Shown: positions 1-12,285 of the stretch, piece by piece
Layout: every line of letters starts with the position of its first letter
Numbering within the stretch: the stretch's first letter is position 1
NCBI RefSeq assembly: GCF_026151205.1
Contig: NC_087075.1
Coordinates: 8,361,303 to 8,421,302, forward strand
Source of the DNA: Bolinopsis microptera
Lineage: Eukaryota; Ctenophora; Tentaculata; Lobata; Bolinopsidae
DNA length: 60,000 bases
Direction of reading: 5' to 3'
Program-made: the position numbers and the translations under genes
The notes under the pieces: model-generated
The model's input: only the letters and a program-made list of their open reading frames with translations
What the model was told of the DNA's origin: nothing
The model's database searches: none

Positions 1-113
1 GACAGATGTCGCCAAAAACGACTCCTGTCCGACAGCCACATCTGTCCGAAATCCCTAATTCGGCTGTCGGACAGATGTCGCCCAATCGACATGGACACGG
101 TTGGACACCACCT
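1..113. repeat. Hairpin-bearing repeat fragment at window edge
   Basis: A 12-base arm (about 26-37, CTGTCCGACAGC) is repeated inverted at about 63-74, and GACAGATGTCG occurs both at the start and at about 73-82. This looks like the end of a dispersed inverted-repeat element cut by the window edge. No coding potential is seen. Confidence 0.45.
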
Positions 114-154
114 ATACCATTATTTGGTAGATCAACTTAATAGATTTACATGGT

Positions 155-254
155 TTTGACTTACATCTCAAAACTTATTTAATTTAACTGTTACTATACC
201 TGCCGGCAGGTATAGTAACAGTTAAATTAAATAAGTTTTGAGATGTAAGTCAAA
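155..254. repeat. Perfect 100-bp palindrome with no spacer
   Basis: The two 50-base arms are exact reverse complements meeting at CCTGCC|GGCAGG (positions 204/205). No bases separate them and I found no mismatch. It lies in AT-rich DNA with no gene nearby. It could be a small foldback element, or an artefact of assembly or library preparation (a folded-back read end). The sequence cannot tell these apart. Confidence 0.9.
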
Positions 255-514
255 CAGTATTTCCTAGGAACAATATTTCATCACAAATGAACAAATTGCT
301 CCAAGATACATACAGTTCGAGCTCATATGATTTTCTTCCTGTAAGTATATCTTGTCAAATGTCAAAGAATCGATGTAACATAGTATGTTGTTACACGCTT
401 CATAACTTATCGCAGCAATGTGTACTATCCTACATTCGTTTTCATTTGGTATATACATTCATTGAAATAACTATTGTTTTTCAGCCAAAGAGTAGTCGAA
501 GATTGAGAGCATTC

Positions 515-574
515 CTGCTATCAAGAAACCTGTTATCAAGAAGCCTGATATCAAAAAACCTGATATCAAGACAT
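515..574. repeat. Four tandem 15-bp units
   Basis: Units of the form CTGATATCAAGAAAC occur four times with small differences. One (+) frame reads as repeats of IKKPD type. A 15-base period keeps the reading frame, so this may be a coding relic or a lone exon, but I found no supported gene around it. The open frames covering it are short. Confidence 0.6.
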
Positions 575-1059
575 GCAGCACTGTCAAATCGGTTAGTACA
601 AGTGGAAAAACTGTTCGTGAACACGTGTCGCCCATCGGGATACTTGGATATTGCCGATTTTATGTGTGATCTCGAGTTACATATGTCGTCACTCGTCATG
701 CTCAAATCCATCTAAATAACTTGTTTCCAGGCTTGATAATCAGCTGTTACCCGGGTGAAACTTCAGTTTATCTTCTATCAACGTTTATTGATCTCACAAA
801 TGCTTGATGTTTGAATTGCAGTGTCGTTTAACACTAACAGTACTTAAATCACCAGTATGTAAAGTCAAATCACTAGTATGAAGGCATATCATAGTAGTAC
901 ATTTTACTGATTTAAATCGAAACCGTCAGATCTTAACGTTCAAAATGTACGATAAAATCTTTACCAAGCCGAGTTTTACCGAGGTTTTGCAAACATGCGA
1001 TGGAAAACAAACGCATTCCACTGAGTGGAATCCACTCATGTGTAAGACGGAACCAGTCA

Positions 1060-2047
1060 AATCCCTGTCAAAACTTCGAGCAAATCTGCACACACTGTAA
1101 CCAGCCAGGGGAGGTGGTTACAGAAGGAGGCAGTGACGACTGTTGACATACATTTTTATTTCTGTTTTACCTGTCAGACTTCATATCGATACACCGTTGT
1201 CTCGGAAGGGGTGTTCACGGTTCAATAACAACGACCATACAATTGTAGACTGTCAGCTTCTGGAAACCATCTTCACCAGACTGACATTGTTTGGACACCC
1301 CATATCCGAGACGGACGATCTTTCCGAAAGGAGTCCGACAGTCCCCACCTTACCAACAACACCCTAAGGGATCCCTTCCTACTCTATATGGGCATGAAGG
1401 AGACACCTCTAGACTTCCTGTCCTGTAGAGAGTGTGGGAGGCATTCCCCTGTCATCCTCTTTGATGTGAAAGCAATAGATAAAGGCTCTGACGGCAAACC
1501 TGATGTCTACCCCATACAATTTGATGACTTGTGGAACATCGATCGTCAAGCAGAAAACCGGATCTAACGTTCTAACGTCATCAACGGTATGCTTGACATG
1601 CTTAAATTAATCAAGAAGGGGACACTGAGATAACGGGTGGAGAGGATAATAGAACACAACACAGATCACTATTCGTTCACTAAAAAGTTTGTACAGATTG
1701 CTGGGAAGAGTGGTGGACTTCTCACACTCATGTGTCCACATGGAATATGTGTAGGGTTTAAGGTCCTCTGCCTGCATGAAGGGGCATCGGATTACGTTCA
1801 GTTCCTTAGATCATGGCAGCATATTCCGTCAATATCTGTTGTGGTCTTTGCTTCCCAAGTGGCCCGCCATGCCGAGAAGCAGTTCCCTGGTATGCTGCCA
1901 CCATACGGAGGAAAGCTGGCAGACTCTTCAAAACCGGAGATCCCGCAATTCATCAAATTCGGCGGCGTTATAAACTTCGATGAGCTGTTGAACCACAAAG
2001 TTCAATCTGTGAAATCCAACCCTAGAGACCATCCTGTAACCAAGTGA
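1060..2047 (+). pseudogene. Decayed HMGXB3-like / KDZ-type transposon protein relic
   Basis: Three disjoint (+) pieces look like parts of one protein. A piece at about 1066-1145 has Cys pairs (CTHC, then GSDDC). A piece at about 1350-1566 contains SCRECGRH and PIQFDDLW and ends at a stop. An open frame at 1622-2047 contains TLMCPHGICVGFKVL and QVARHAEKQFPG. From memory, the CPHG/ICVGFK-type block resembles proteins annotated HMGXB3-like or KDZ transposon-associated in fish and cnidarians. Frame changes and the stop at 1565-1567 make it a relic. The family assignment is tentative. The coding signal (cysteines, bias towards real-protein composition) is stronger than the name. Confidence 0.45.
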
Positions 2048-2401
2048 AGCCACAAGTTACCATATTTATGTCCATAATCAAAGATAGAGATTCGGCGGAA
2101 AGACAGTACAGGCTGAGCGCCGCCCAGTAAGCCATAAGTACATCTTATTTGACAGATTTCATTCGAGGTGAATTTTAAAAATCCATAAGATATATTCCAT
2201 CGCTTGAATATTTGTGCACAGCTGCTACGGAATAGAATAAACACATCAATTTGTGAGCAAAATCACAAGGAGCTTAATAGGTACAGATATTCATTATATA
2301 ACATGTCGGGGATGAACTTACTGCTGTCGGTTACATTCATACATCTTATGAGAAACGGCTGCACGAATTCCAGGCCCCCCTATTATTAGGGGTCAGATCA
2401 T

Positions 2402-4470
2402 ACTTACTTACTTGATACTTGATAAGGTCTCCTCGATCATTCGAGTGGCCTGCACCAAGGAATTGCCGCTTATGTCGTATCATCTCTCTCCAGTGCTTGC
2501 GATTTCCTGCCAACTCTCGGACCTTATCAAATACAATGTCTGGATCTCCTGTAAATGTTACTGTGTCTTCCAGGACACAGGTTCGCCAATTCTTTCTTGG
2601 CCGCCCACGTGATCTTCGGCCGTGAGCAGGTGTCCAGTCAAGTAGATACTTTGGTAGCCTGGTGTCCGGCATTCTAGAAACATGTCCAAACCAGCGAAGA
2701 CGGTTGGCACTGATGTTGGTTATAACCGGGTTTATTCTTGCCCGCTCCAACACTTGAACATTGCTCGTCCGGTGGAACCATTTAATTCGAAGGATTCTCC
2801 ACAAACAGTTTTGATGGAAAACTTCGAAGCGATGTAGTTGCTTTGAAGTAGTGTTCCAGACTTCGCTTCCATAAAGTAATATTGTTAGAACCGCTGCAAC
2901 ATATATCCGTATTTTGGTGTTAGTTTGGATATTGCGATTCTTCCAAATATTACCGAGCTGATTGAATGCTCCTGAGGCTTTCTGGATCCGTGCAGACAAG
3001 TCCCGGTCAATAGTCCCATCACTTGATATAATCGACCCAAGGTAAGTGAAGTTGCTGACTTGCTGGATAGCCGTGTCTCCCACTGTAATGTCCACCGTTG
3101 ATGCTTCAGTATACGGCCTCTGTGATGTATTCTTGCCGATGGCCATAACCTCTGTTTTCTTCGCATTGATTCTGAGGCCAGCCTGAGCCGCATACTTGCA
3201 TAAAAGATCAGTCGTCTCCTGGAGACCGTCCTTGGTGTTGTCCATGATAGCCAAATCATCTGCATAGTCAGTATCCAAGACGACTGTATCCTGACCAAAG
3301 CTGGTGGTAGCTCTCTGCAGCACTGGCCCGTGTGACAACACTTTGTTATTCTCAGCCCGCTGCGCAGGCAGGTTGATGCAAACATTAAAGATAGGTGGAC
3401 CCTGAATATCCCCCTGCCCAGAACCAGATGTAACGTCAAACCAATCTGAGAGCTCACCATTATGTCTGACAGAGCTGACGGTGCCGCAAAAGAATGCTTG
3501 CATTATGCGAATGTATTTACAAGGCAAGCCATAATGACTGAAAGCTTTCCAGATAAACTCCCGATTAAGTGAATCGAATGCAGCTTTAAAGTCAACAAAA
3601 TTTAAGTACAGGGGGAGGTTAAACTCAATGCTGTTGTGAATAATAGTACGGAGCGAATAAATCTGATCAATGCAAGACCTTTTTTTCCTGAACCCGCACT
3701 GATTCTCTCGGAGCAGTTCTTCAAGCCCCGCATTCATCCGTCGCAACACTATTATCTGATAGAGTTTTGATGCCGTGGAGCGTAGGGTTATGCCCCTGTT
3801 GTTCGAGCAGAATGATGTATCACCCTTTTTCGGGACAATAACAAAGTAACAATGATACCATTAACCCAATCCTCTGGCATATTCTCCGTCTCCCAAACAC
3901 GTGCAAACAGTTTCTCAAGCCTGTCTAAAAGACCAGGAGCCCCATACTTCAGCTGTTCGTTGGAAATTTCATCAATTCCAGAGCTCTTGTGATTCTTCAG
4001 ACTCTTTAAAGCCTCAGAGATCTCTGTTCTGCTAGGGGGTAAATCACTATCACTCAGATACGGAAAACATGGTGCGACCTCTAGACTGTCTAGGTCTGAA
4101 AGGTCCACGTCTCCTATCTGCGGGTTTAGTAGTTCAGCGAAGTGCTCACCCCATCGTTTTCGTTGAGCAGCGGGGTCAGAAATCAACTTCTCGGTTTTAT
4201 CTCTGACAGCAGTTGACTTCCGACTCTTCTTGCCTGACAAGGACTTGATCATCTGCCAGACCTCCCTCTGCTGACCGTGTGAAGAAGCTGTTTCCAGATC
4301 GGCTGCAACCCGTAAAGCCCAGTTCTCATCGTCCTTCTTGCAGCTCTTCTTAACACGCTTATTAGCAAGAGAATACTCAGATCTATTGAATCCATCACAT
4401 GGGCATTTCTGCTTGACCTTACTCCGCTCCGAGATGAGATCCTTTGTCTCTTGTGACAAGTGCTGCTTGT
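2402..4470 (-). pseudogene. 5'-truncated non-LTR retrotransposon (LINE) reverse transcriptase
   Basis: This minus-strand copy encodes most of a LINE reverse transcriptase. A 5' piece (4459 down to about 3850) covers the thumb-proximal region with a KSSGIDEI motif. A second frame (3749 down to 2402) has FVDFKAAFDSL, the GSGQGDIQGPPIFN block, the catalytic-type YADDLAIM, and the C-terminal RLRWFGHVSRMP and RGRPRKNW blocks. The endonuclease domain is missing, so the copy is 5' truncated. A frame change near 3800-3850, around the IVPKKGD motif, breaks the ORF. The 3' end is a short AAGTAAGTAAGT tail rather than poly(A), as in RTE-like elements. CAGATCAT flanks both sides (2394-2401 and 4471-4478) as a target-site duplication. 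RTE-related is my best guess for the clade. Confidence 0.85.
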
Positions 4471-4585
4471 CAGATCATTATATGACGTATAATTAGTGAT
4501 GTGCCGTATAATTAGTGATGTGATCCACCAGCTACGATTTACAGAACATGTGAACTCTACCCTATGTCTAGCCCAGTTTTACCCC

Positions 4586-4790
4586 TTAGTTTTGATTTAA
4601 ATTAACAAGTACACACACAATACTAAAAGAACAGATATCGTGGAGTTGGGTATGGTAATTCCTTCGCCTCTTAGCGGGTGTCTTGCCAACACTCAACCTG
4701 TCGATGTGAAAGTCGGTAATGACTTGCTGATCTTTGATAGCTCGCACATACTCTTGAACAGAGGGCTTTGGGCGATGCACTCGGGATTTA
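4586..4790 (-). pseudogene. MULE-like transposase C-terminal fragment
   Basis: A 64-residue minus-strand frame contains HRPKPSVQEYVRAIKDQQ followed by a basic GKTPAKRRRNY stretch. This pattern (KP..QE....I..QQ, then basic RRR.Y) resembles the C-terminal end of MULE/ISXO2-type transposases. It lies inside the TIR element, which fits. It has no DDE core, is too short to work and may be a degenerate exon. Assignment is from pattern memory only. Confidence 0.4.
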
Positions 4791-5424
4791 AATCCTCTGT
4801 GAAAGCCAGGCAGACTTGAGGGCTGAATCCTTTACTTGTCCTTCTTCCGGGAGTAGATGTATCCATCAGAGTCGAGTAGCTGTTGACATCCTGTCCGACC
4901 AGAGATGAATTTGGAGAAGGTAGGCATGTTGATAGAATGCGATACTATTGTCTATCATCTTCCAGTATATAATATACCTAAGAACACTTGATCGGCTCAC
5001 TCCCGTTGCATGCCTTTGGCACGTACGTCTCACATCCCTAGATACAAGAACCCCTCTTTAGCAAGAGCTCCTGTCCCTTATGTGATATAGTTATACGAGT
5101 CGAGCGGTCAAATCTTAAAGATCATGTTTACTTCTTAATGCACAGCTATGATGTACATGTGAACTCTACCATTTCTAGGTTAGTTAAATTCTACTGATGG
5201 ATCACATTACTAATTATACGTCACTAATTAGTGACATGATCTGATCTCCCTGGGCCCCCTAGTAATGAGGGGGCCTGGAAGTCGGCCTCTCGACCAGTCA
5301 GTGAGTGGAATAGGGAGTGAAGCCTGTTACCATTCCTCCACTCTTTAGAGTTTAGGAAAATAGAGCCAGCAACGAAGATTGATAATCGCCTGCTAGTTCC
5401 TGTAGCAACTAAATCATCTAGTGA

Positions 5425-5752
5425 GTGCCTGAGGATGGTGACCGGATTTTCGTCTGTTCAAGAGAAGAACATCCAACAGCAAGGAATGTGAAATATATCA
5501 ATGCCATGCCGTGCCAACAGCAGACGGATAACTTCTCGTGTGGACCTCTATGCTTTGGGTTTCTCTGGGCATTTAGTGGTGGAAACGACCCCCAACAGAT
5601 TCTGGTTCAACTCTACGGATATTAGGAAGACCATACTTAAAATCGCCGAGGACGTCAATAATCGCGATACACATCTTGGGAGAGAAGTGCAAAAAATAAA
5701 TCCAACGGCAGCGTCAAAATCTCTGGTAACTGTTTCCTGTCAGGCTGTCTGA
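5425..5752 (+). pseudogene. Ulp1/C48-type cysteine protease fragment, frameshifted
   Basis: The first frame reads NAMPCQQQTDNFSCGPLCFG, matching the QQ....SCG catalytic-Cys region of Ulp1/SENP-like (C48) protease domains. It meets a stop at 5623-5625. The continuation (TDIRKTILKIAEDV) is in another frame up to 5752. The His and Asp catalytic regions are not recognisable upstream. Such C48 fragments are common in animal DNA transposons, and this one may belong to the same degraded element as the 1.06-2.05 kb relic. Confidence 0.5.
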
Positions 5753-7739
5753 ATCCTTAACAACAAATTACTCTCCAAACCCTGGGCAACTTCTCTCCTA
5801 GCTCCAACTACAACCGAAATACTGTAATATAAGCCCATCACCCTTTTCATCAGTCTCTGGAAAGCCCCTTGAAGTACCTACAGGTGTATCTATACTAGTA
5901 TACTCATTCCACTAGCATGTAACATGTTCACGTAATCATTATAATGAGCTTTCCTCACTTCTTCACTTATCACTCAACCCAGCCTCTCTTCCAGTGCTCT
6001 GGATTTGGAGGACTTAATTAATGATACACTCAATTAATATACTTGTTAATTGATCTTTGATGTAATTTCTATTCGGTCTATTATTTTAATTTTGTTAGTG
6101 CATGGAGTGAGTCATGTGTATTAAATTTCGTAATGAAGACTGCTTTCAATTCCCAATTGAATTTGTTTTAGTTCTTAGTACAATATTTTAAGAGATTAAG
6201 AGAAAAGGAAGTTTTGATACTATGGTTTCGTACACGCTGCTTTGCTTTTAATAACTTCCTGGGTTGATGTTATACAGGTGGGCTGTGTAGAATAATTTTA
6301 AATTTGGGATAGACGTTGCGAAACTATGATCGACCGCCAAGCTTTTGTTATATTTGAAATAATAACAGTAATAAATTAAATTATAAACACTGCTTTTAAG
6401 TTGTAAAACTTTTACTCAGCAGTTTGAGAACAACTACAAATGAACAAACTGATATAAGTGCCACAATAACTCTATCCTAAATTAACAGCCTTCCCAGCAA
6501 TACATGATATATTAATATAACTTAGTAAATAGTACACACTACACAGTATTATGTACTATGCAGTAGTACACAGGCACTTTCAATCATTTAGTAACCTAAT
6601 GTTTAGCCATTAAATTATTTTAATGTTATTTTTTACACACTGTTCCTCATGATGTGTGGTATATTAAAGCTTTATTACCGGGACTACTGTATTTCTTTTA
6701 CTTGTTAATCCGACCGACTGCTTTAAACTTTTTTTAAAGTGTGTTATCTTCAAATTAATTCTGAGACCCACTCAATCAATACGATGCTGCATTCCATGTT
6801 TAAATTGTTCCTAATTACATTGTTATCTTCATCCATGATCGCTAATAAGCTTAATGACATTGTTTGTAATTTAGTACTTCTTTTTCACTTGTTTACAAAA
6901 GAAATATGACTCAAAATTTTTCAGCTCCAGTACCTTGGTCGAGTGAAATCGTTTCTGCTCAGATGTCCGCTGGAGTACTTCGTCCGCTGGAGTACTTCGT
7001 AATGTTGTTCTAAGGATGAACAAAGGTAGTACAAAATTTAAGATTGTAAATCTTTAGAATCATACTGTCTAGCGCCTAATCGTTCAAAATCTGGCGAGTA
7101 ACTGAGATAATTAAAACCTGATTGAGATTTGAAAAGTTACTTACCATTGTACAGTCAAAAATTATATTTTTAATTTCAGCATAGTGATGAGAGAGGGCTA
7201 TTAATGTGTGGGATTTCTGCTGCTTTGTTACAGTCATCTGACTTTTTCATTTTTACTCGGTGACTTTCTGAGGAAAGAGTTCTGCTAAAAAAGATACAAA
7301 AGATATGCACGCGAGAGATGTTTCCTCTGAGATTATGCTGATGCCGGATACATCACAAGCACATATTATTCGAACTGCAAATCGGAGAATTTTTTTATAA
7401 TCCTGAACTTAATTTAAAATCCTTACTTAAAATCAGTTCTCATCCAATACTTAACAGATATTGCATCTAAGAGAGTAACAGGACGCTCGCAATATCTTGT
7501 ATATATATATTTTCTTGTGTTTGAAGTCATTATATCTCAAGTTTGGCACATATAAATTCTCCCAAACTCTCACACATTATCCGTCATATAGCCTTGTAAC
7601 TATCTGGAAAGTTTAAAGAAAATCTATCAGTCAGACCTTGAGAAAATCAAAAATATATTCTAAGTTATTCACTAAAACACTCTATTTTCGAACTTTTTAA
7701 CTTTTTATTTTAAACAGATTTATCGTTCTGGTACCAAAA
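5753..7739. other. AT-rich stretch, no gene seen
   Basis: About 2 kb of AT-rich DNA with no frame that looks coding, no recognisable RNA gene and no long inverted repeat. The only local structure is a short direct repeat near 6965-7000 (GCTGGAGTACTTCGT twice). Confidence 0.6.
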
Positions 7740-8060
7740 TGCTTTACCATAATAAACGTACGGCGCGAGAACATTTCCTCGTCCAAAGTCTGACAGTTAA
7801 CAACATGCGTAGGATTCCCTCAAGAGGTGAAAACGTAATCGCCACCCACATAGCCATGTGCCTACGCGTACGGCGGTCGCGCGCTACTGCAAGCGAGAGG
7901 GCTCTGGTTAGAGCAAAACGATGACAAATGTTGTATCACGTGGTGACCCCCACGGTCGCTTCACTATAGTGCATGTAGCGTCTTCGACGCTACAGGGGGA
8001 GCCGCGCACTTCGTGCGCGGCGGGTCATACAACGTATGACAAGACAAATGAAGATATTAG
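7740..8060. repeat. GC-rich hairpin cluster with TTC loops
   Basis: This stretch is much richer in GC than its surroundings. It contains two perfect 9-bp stem-loops: 7974-7994 (TGTAGCGTC, loop TTC, GACGCTACA) and 8001-8021 (GCCGCGCAC, loop TTC, GTGCGCGGC). Different stems share the same C-TTC-G turn. The short Arg-rich open frame at 7739-7924 is best explained by the GC-rich repeat and not by a gene. Confidence 0.65.
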
Positions 8061-8177
8061 CTGAAACACAGCTGCACATGATTATAAATAAAATATACAA
8101 CGAAAGAGGTATACAACGTGTAGCAACAAAATTTAAATACTGCTACAATGAGTACCAATGACCAAGCAGTGGCGAAA

Positions 8178-8863
8178 CACTACTGGGCCGGACGCGCCGC
8201 GCATCCAATATTACTTCCCCGTTCTTGCAACCTTCGTTAGATCGGCAAAATGCATGCTAAAGCAGACCTCGCCGAGCTGCGAAAGATTGACATCGTCAAT
8301 TAATGGCAAAATTACCGCGCGCCCGCTATAATTTTTCTTGACGGATGTTAATTTGACCATTGTTAATGATCCGGCGCGGCGCGCGCTACTTCGTAGCACT
8401 TGCCATCGAAGACAACATTTCGAGAAGAAAGCGGCGCGCGCTACTTCGAAAAAATGTAGACGAGTAACATCCGTCAAATGTTACTCGTCTAAATTTCTTT
8501 GCAGTTGCGCGCGCGCCGCGCCGCTTCACGCCGCGCTTTCTTCTCGAAATTTTAGCCCGCCAGCCCGGCCGAGGCAAGTGCTACAAAGTAACGCACGCCG
8601 GGCAAGTCCATTAACAATGGGCATAGATTTTTCCCAATTTTCAGGCATATTTTTTGATTCACGATGTTGACCATTGTTAATGATTTGGCCCGGCGCGCGC
8701 TACTTCGTAGCACTTGCCATCGAGAATAAAGCGGCGCGCGCTACTTCGAAGAAATTTAGACGAGTAACATCCGTCAATTCACGATGTCAATCGATCCTTC
8801 GCATATCGCCGATCTGCATAATGTGGTTTTGAGAAGCATTATTGGATGCGCGGCCCAGTAGTG
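8178..8863. mobile_element. GC-rich compound inverted-repeat (MITE-like) element
   Basis: CACTACTGGGCCG plus GCGCATCCAAT at 8178-8210 is matched in reverse complement at about 8838-8863. Inside, the block TTGACCATTGTTAATGAT + CGGCGCGCGCTACTTCGTAGC occurs twice in direct orientation (about 8353 and 8668). GACGAGTAACATCCGTC occurs near 8459 and again near 8760, with inverted copies. The two GCTAC-TTC-GTAGC hairpins (8385-8397, 8699-8711) use the same TTC loop as the 8.0-kb hairpins. No transposase is seen, so this is a non-autonomous element. Confidence 0.65.
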
Positions 8864-9180
8864 CATCGCGCTACAAGTATATTTTAAACACCCAATTTGT
8901 GTATTATGCTTCCAAAAAAGCTTTGTGGGTGATGGTCGGCAAAAAGAAAGCTTGACCTTTTTTTACTTTTTTTCAAAACTATCGGATAAGAGTATGTGTA
9001 CGGTTGGAGGACTTCGCCGCTTCGACGCGCCGCGCGAACTAGCATTCTTGCTTCGCATCGAAGGGAGGGAATAATTACTTTTTCTACAACCAAAATTTGG
9101 TTGTAAATCCAATATGGACGATTTTCTGCGCCGCGCGCCGATTTACTTGGCATATCACTGTTGCATCGTTTTAAATTAGA
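8864..9180. other. GC-rich tail of the repeat cluster, no gene
   Basis: Patches such as GACGCGCCGCGCG and TGCGCCGCGCGCCG near 9028 and 9128 resemble the GC-rich elements upstream. The open frame on the minus strand here has repeat-like composition. I see no gene. Confidence 0.4.
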
Positions 9181-12100
9181 TAAATTACATCCAATTTATT
9201 ATAATTAGTATGTAAAATATATTTAAATGCTAGTATTAAATATTCATATAAATTTAAAGAAAAATTTTTGGGTTTGATTTGTTAAACTTTAGCTAAGAAT
9301 GAGTTTAAACATGCGTATTTGTAACTTAATTTTACAACCGTGGTGGATATCGTCGACATTATTTCGCGTTGGATATTACAAAATTGTCTTGGTACCTATA
9401 GGGTAGCAACAAATTTAAATTCCTATTTATTTATGTTGTATGCAAGTTGATACATTTTTGTTGACTGGAGTAGTTTTCAAATAATTATTTCAATATAATA
9501 AAGTAGTGAAAATAGTGATTATATATTAATATATATATATATATTAAGACCATTTTAATGAAAATCGTTTTAAAAAGGAATTGAACAATTGCTATATGAG
9601 GCCTACTAGTGGAATTAATTTACTAGGTTGTGGGTCCTTGATCGGATAGGACAGAAATAGTTCCATTTTGATGTTGTTTTTCATGCTTGCTCGAGAGATC
9701 CATGCTTGCTTTCTTAGCTCGGTTTTTCGTTCTTATGCTGTTTTTATGCCAGATGTTTGTAATCGCAAAGAGAGATTTTACTTTTTCTAGCTGGATAACT
9801 GTCGGTCAGTCGAATGTAAAGTCTAGTAATATTTACAACTTTCTTTCTAGTTTATATATGTTTACTTTCAATTAAGATAAATTCACATTCTCAACTGTAG
9901 GGAAAACATTCTGTCGAAGGACTGTTTGCCACTTTTAACAGACTAATCACAATTCTAACGGCCCTGTTCTGTACATTTTTTTCGTTATTCTGTAGATTTT
10001 GACTCTGTACAGCAGCAGTTAGCAAAAAGGCCGTGAGAACCGATTTGATTCGAATACATGGTTTGATACAATAATCGATCAAAAATTTGCTATAACTTTA
10101 TAGTAACCCGCAGTTTTTTCTTGTTATTATCCTGCTGAAATCTTCTCTAGATTTTATTGACTTTGTCCATGATCTTCTTCTCCGTCAGTATTTCCACTGG
10201 CTCCGCTTTGATAAGGTTCTAAACAGAAATTGTAAATCCTCAGCACAATCAATTGTGTAACTTTGACTTAAATAATTTCCGAAACTATGCTCCAAACTCT
10301 TTGATCGTTATGACCTGCTTTGTATTTTGTCTCCACCTTTGTAACCTTACATTATATTTAGAACATTTGGATGTCAATATTCAACAGATCACCTGATATT
10401 AATTCTTCTGCTTAATTTAAAATACTTACTAATGTTACTAATTTCTCGATTAACATTTCATCTCGCGTACAATCCTATCAAGTCAATTCGCTGTCTGAGC
10501 AAAAAATGAGCGAGGAACGCAAGCTCTGTTAAAAAAATAAATAATAATGAACACGTTGTGTTGTTTTGGATGGCTAATTATATTTATAAGCATAACAGGA
10601 CATAACACCTCCTAACTCGACTTGGACCTGAGTGTGTATTATTTTCGTTTAAAACTATCGAATTAAACTTAATCTTAGATAGCACTAGTACGGCAAAGAT
10701 TAGAATATGGTATGGTTTGAAGTACATGATTATCCTTATAAAATCAATGACTAAAAGTTCCCACATAAATGCATGATAATGATACTAAGGTTAAAACGAA
10801 TTAAATTGTCCATAATTCACACACAATGAAGAATGAAGATGTTTAACATATATATTATGCAATACTTATCCATAACAACCGCATCATTGATATGTTTCAG
10901 TAACTCCCTATAACAGGCCACTATATCTTACTATGTAGTTTGCATATCTGAAATGCAACCTTGAAGCGCTGCTGTGCTGCACTTCAAATAGTCATGGCAA
11001 CGATTGGTTTGGTTGAATATTGAAAAACTTTACTGGATTGGAGGAGAAAATTCCGTGTTAAGCGTTAGTCTGTGTGACTCAAGTAGCAGTTTGTAGTGGA
11101 GTGTGTCCACAATGTGTCCACATCAGCTCATTCCAAACCAAAATCATCTAGAACCCCAATTTGCATCGCAATTCCCAGTCCTGCAGGGCGAAATTTCTTA
11201 ATAATTTCCCTCAGGTGCCAATTTTGAATTTGGTATCTTTTTATCTCGGCTTCTGAATGTCTTAAAGAATTGTATTTTAATTTAAAATAACTGCAATAGT
11301 CTCGATTTTATACAAGTCATGAAGCAATATATTAAGGTCTCAAGTGCTAAGGTTTTAAGATATTCACGAATAACAGGTTTTAGGCTCATCGCAGCCCAAA
11401 ATACGGGACATCTCGAGCTAGGAAGGTCGTAGAAACTTCTCCGATGTTGGAAAATTTCCGCAAAGACCATATTTAAATAAGACTTAAAATCATGATATGC
11501 CTTAATGCTTATTTGTAGAGATATTGCGATTGGCAGAAATCGGTTATTTTAGCTACACGCAGTATTTTTTATCATAGTTTATACTGTTAGTGAGACATCT
11601 CAAACCAGTGTTGAACGTGGAGTAAAACTTCTGATTCACCTTGTCTCGTCACAGAACCTTGTGCCTCATATTTTAAGCTCAGGTTATGTGCCCCAGGACC
11701 TCACACCTGCTTATCGACCATGAGCCGCAAATTGCAATAACATTATATAGCATCATTCGTACTCTACTTCGGCTAAAATTTGCTCTTTCATAGCATTATC
11801 AATCAGGTAATTGACTTCTAAATCATCTGCCTGCCCATCCTTCTCTTTTAAGATTAATTATTACCTCAAGTTCAATAATTTCGCTTCTGTTCACTGTAAG
11901 TGTATGTGCATTGTGCAATGAGGGACTACCACTTTCTAGTAGTACTATTAGCTAGTAGCTACTTCAGCAAGCGAGAATGTAAGTTTTCAAAGCACCTGAA
12001 ATCTGAATGCCTTGCGCCACACTTTCAGCCATCTAGTCCCAAATTAAAGTATCGGCCCTTAGAGCACTGTATAATCGCTCTTTTACCTAGATTATTTTGG

Positions 12101-12285
12101 TTTGAAATGACCTAATGAAATTTTGAACATGATCCCATGAATTGCAAACTCGACTACACTCTGTGACTCTATAAAATCGCAGAGTGTATATTTTGATACA
12201 CTGACTGTTATATCTCTGCGTTAATTGCTTGACGGGGTTTTTAGTATACTAATACATTATTGTTCAATACACCGCAGTGACCGCG
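9181..12285. other. AT-rich intergenic DNA, no gene seen
   Basis: About 3.1 kb without a convincing coding region on either strand. The open frames are short (60-72 codons), AT-driven and without recognisable domains. A TA microsatellite lies near 9521-9545. Confidence 0.55.

Larger units (their letters stand above)
2364..5284. mobile_element. TIR DNA transposon, split by a LINE insertion
   Basis: The left end at 2364-2401 (CGAATTCCAGGCCCCC, then TCAGATCAT) continues after the LINE at 4479. It is matched in reverse complement by 5200-5284 (GGCCCCCT, AGATCAGATCAT, GACGTATAATTAGT, ATGTGATCCA). Removing the LINE (2402-4470) and one target-site copy leaves an element of about 0.84 kb with terminal inverted repeats of roughly 85 bases. 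Inside it lies a short minus-strand fragment that looks like a MULE-like transposase C-terminus. I did not find a clear target duplication for the outer element. Confidence 0.7.

Noticed and set aside
287-715. 142-codon plus-strand ORF
   Set aside because: It spans a likely splice-acceptor-like TTTTTCAG and a 15-bp tandem repeat. Composition is AT-driven and no domain was recognised. Alternative frames look equally plausible, so I list only the repeat.
8338-8670. Overlapping Arg/Ala-rich ORFs on both strands at 8.2-8.7 kb
   Set aside because: GC-rich inverted repeats lack stop codons by composition. The sequences have no domains and overlap the TIR element.
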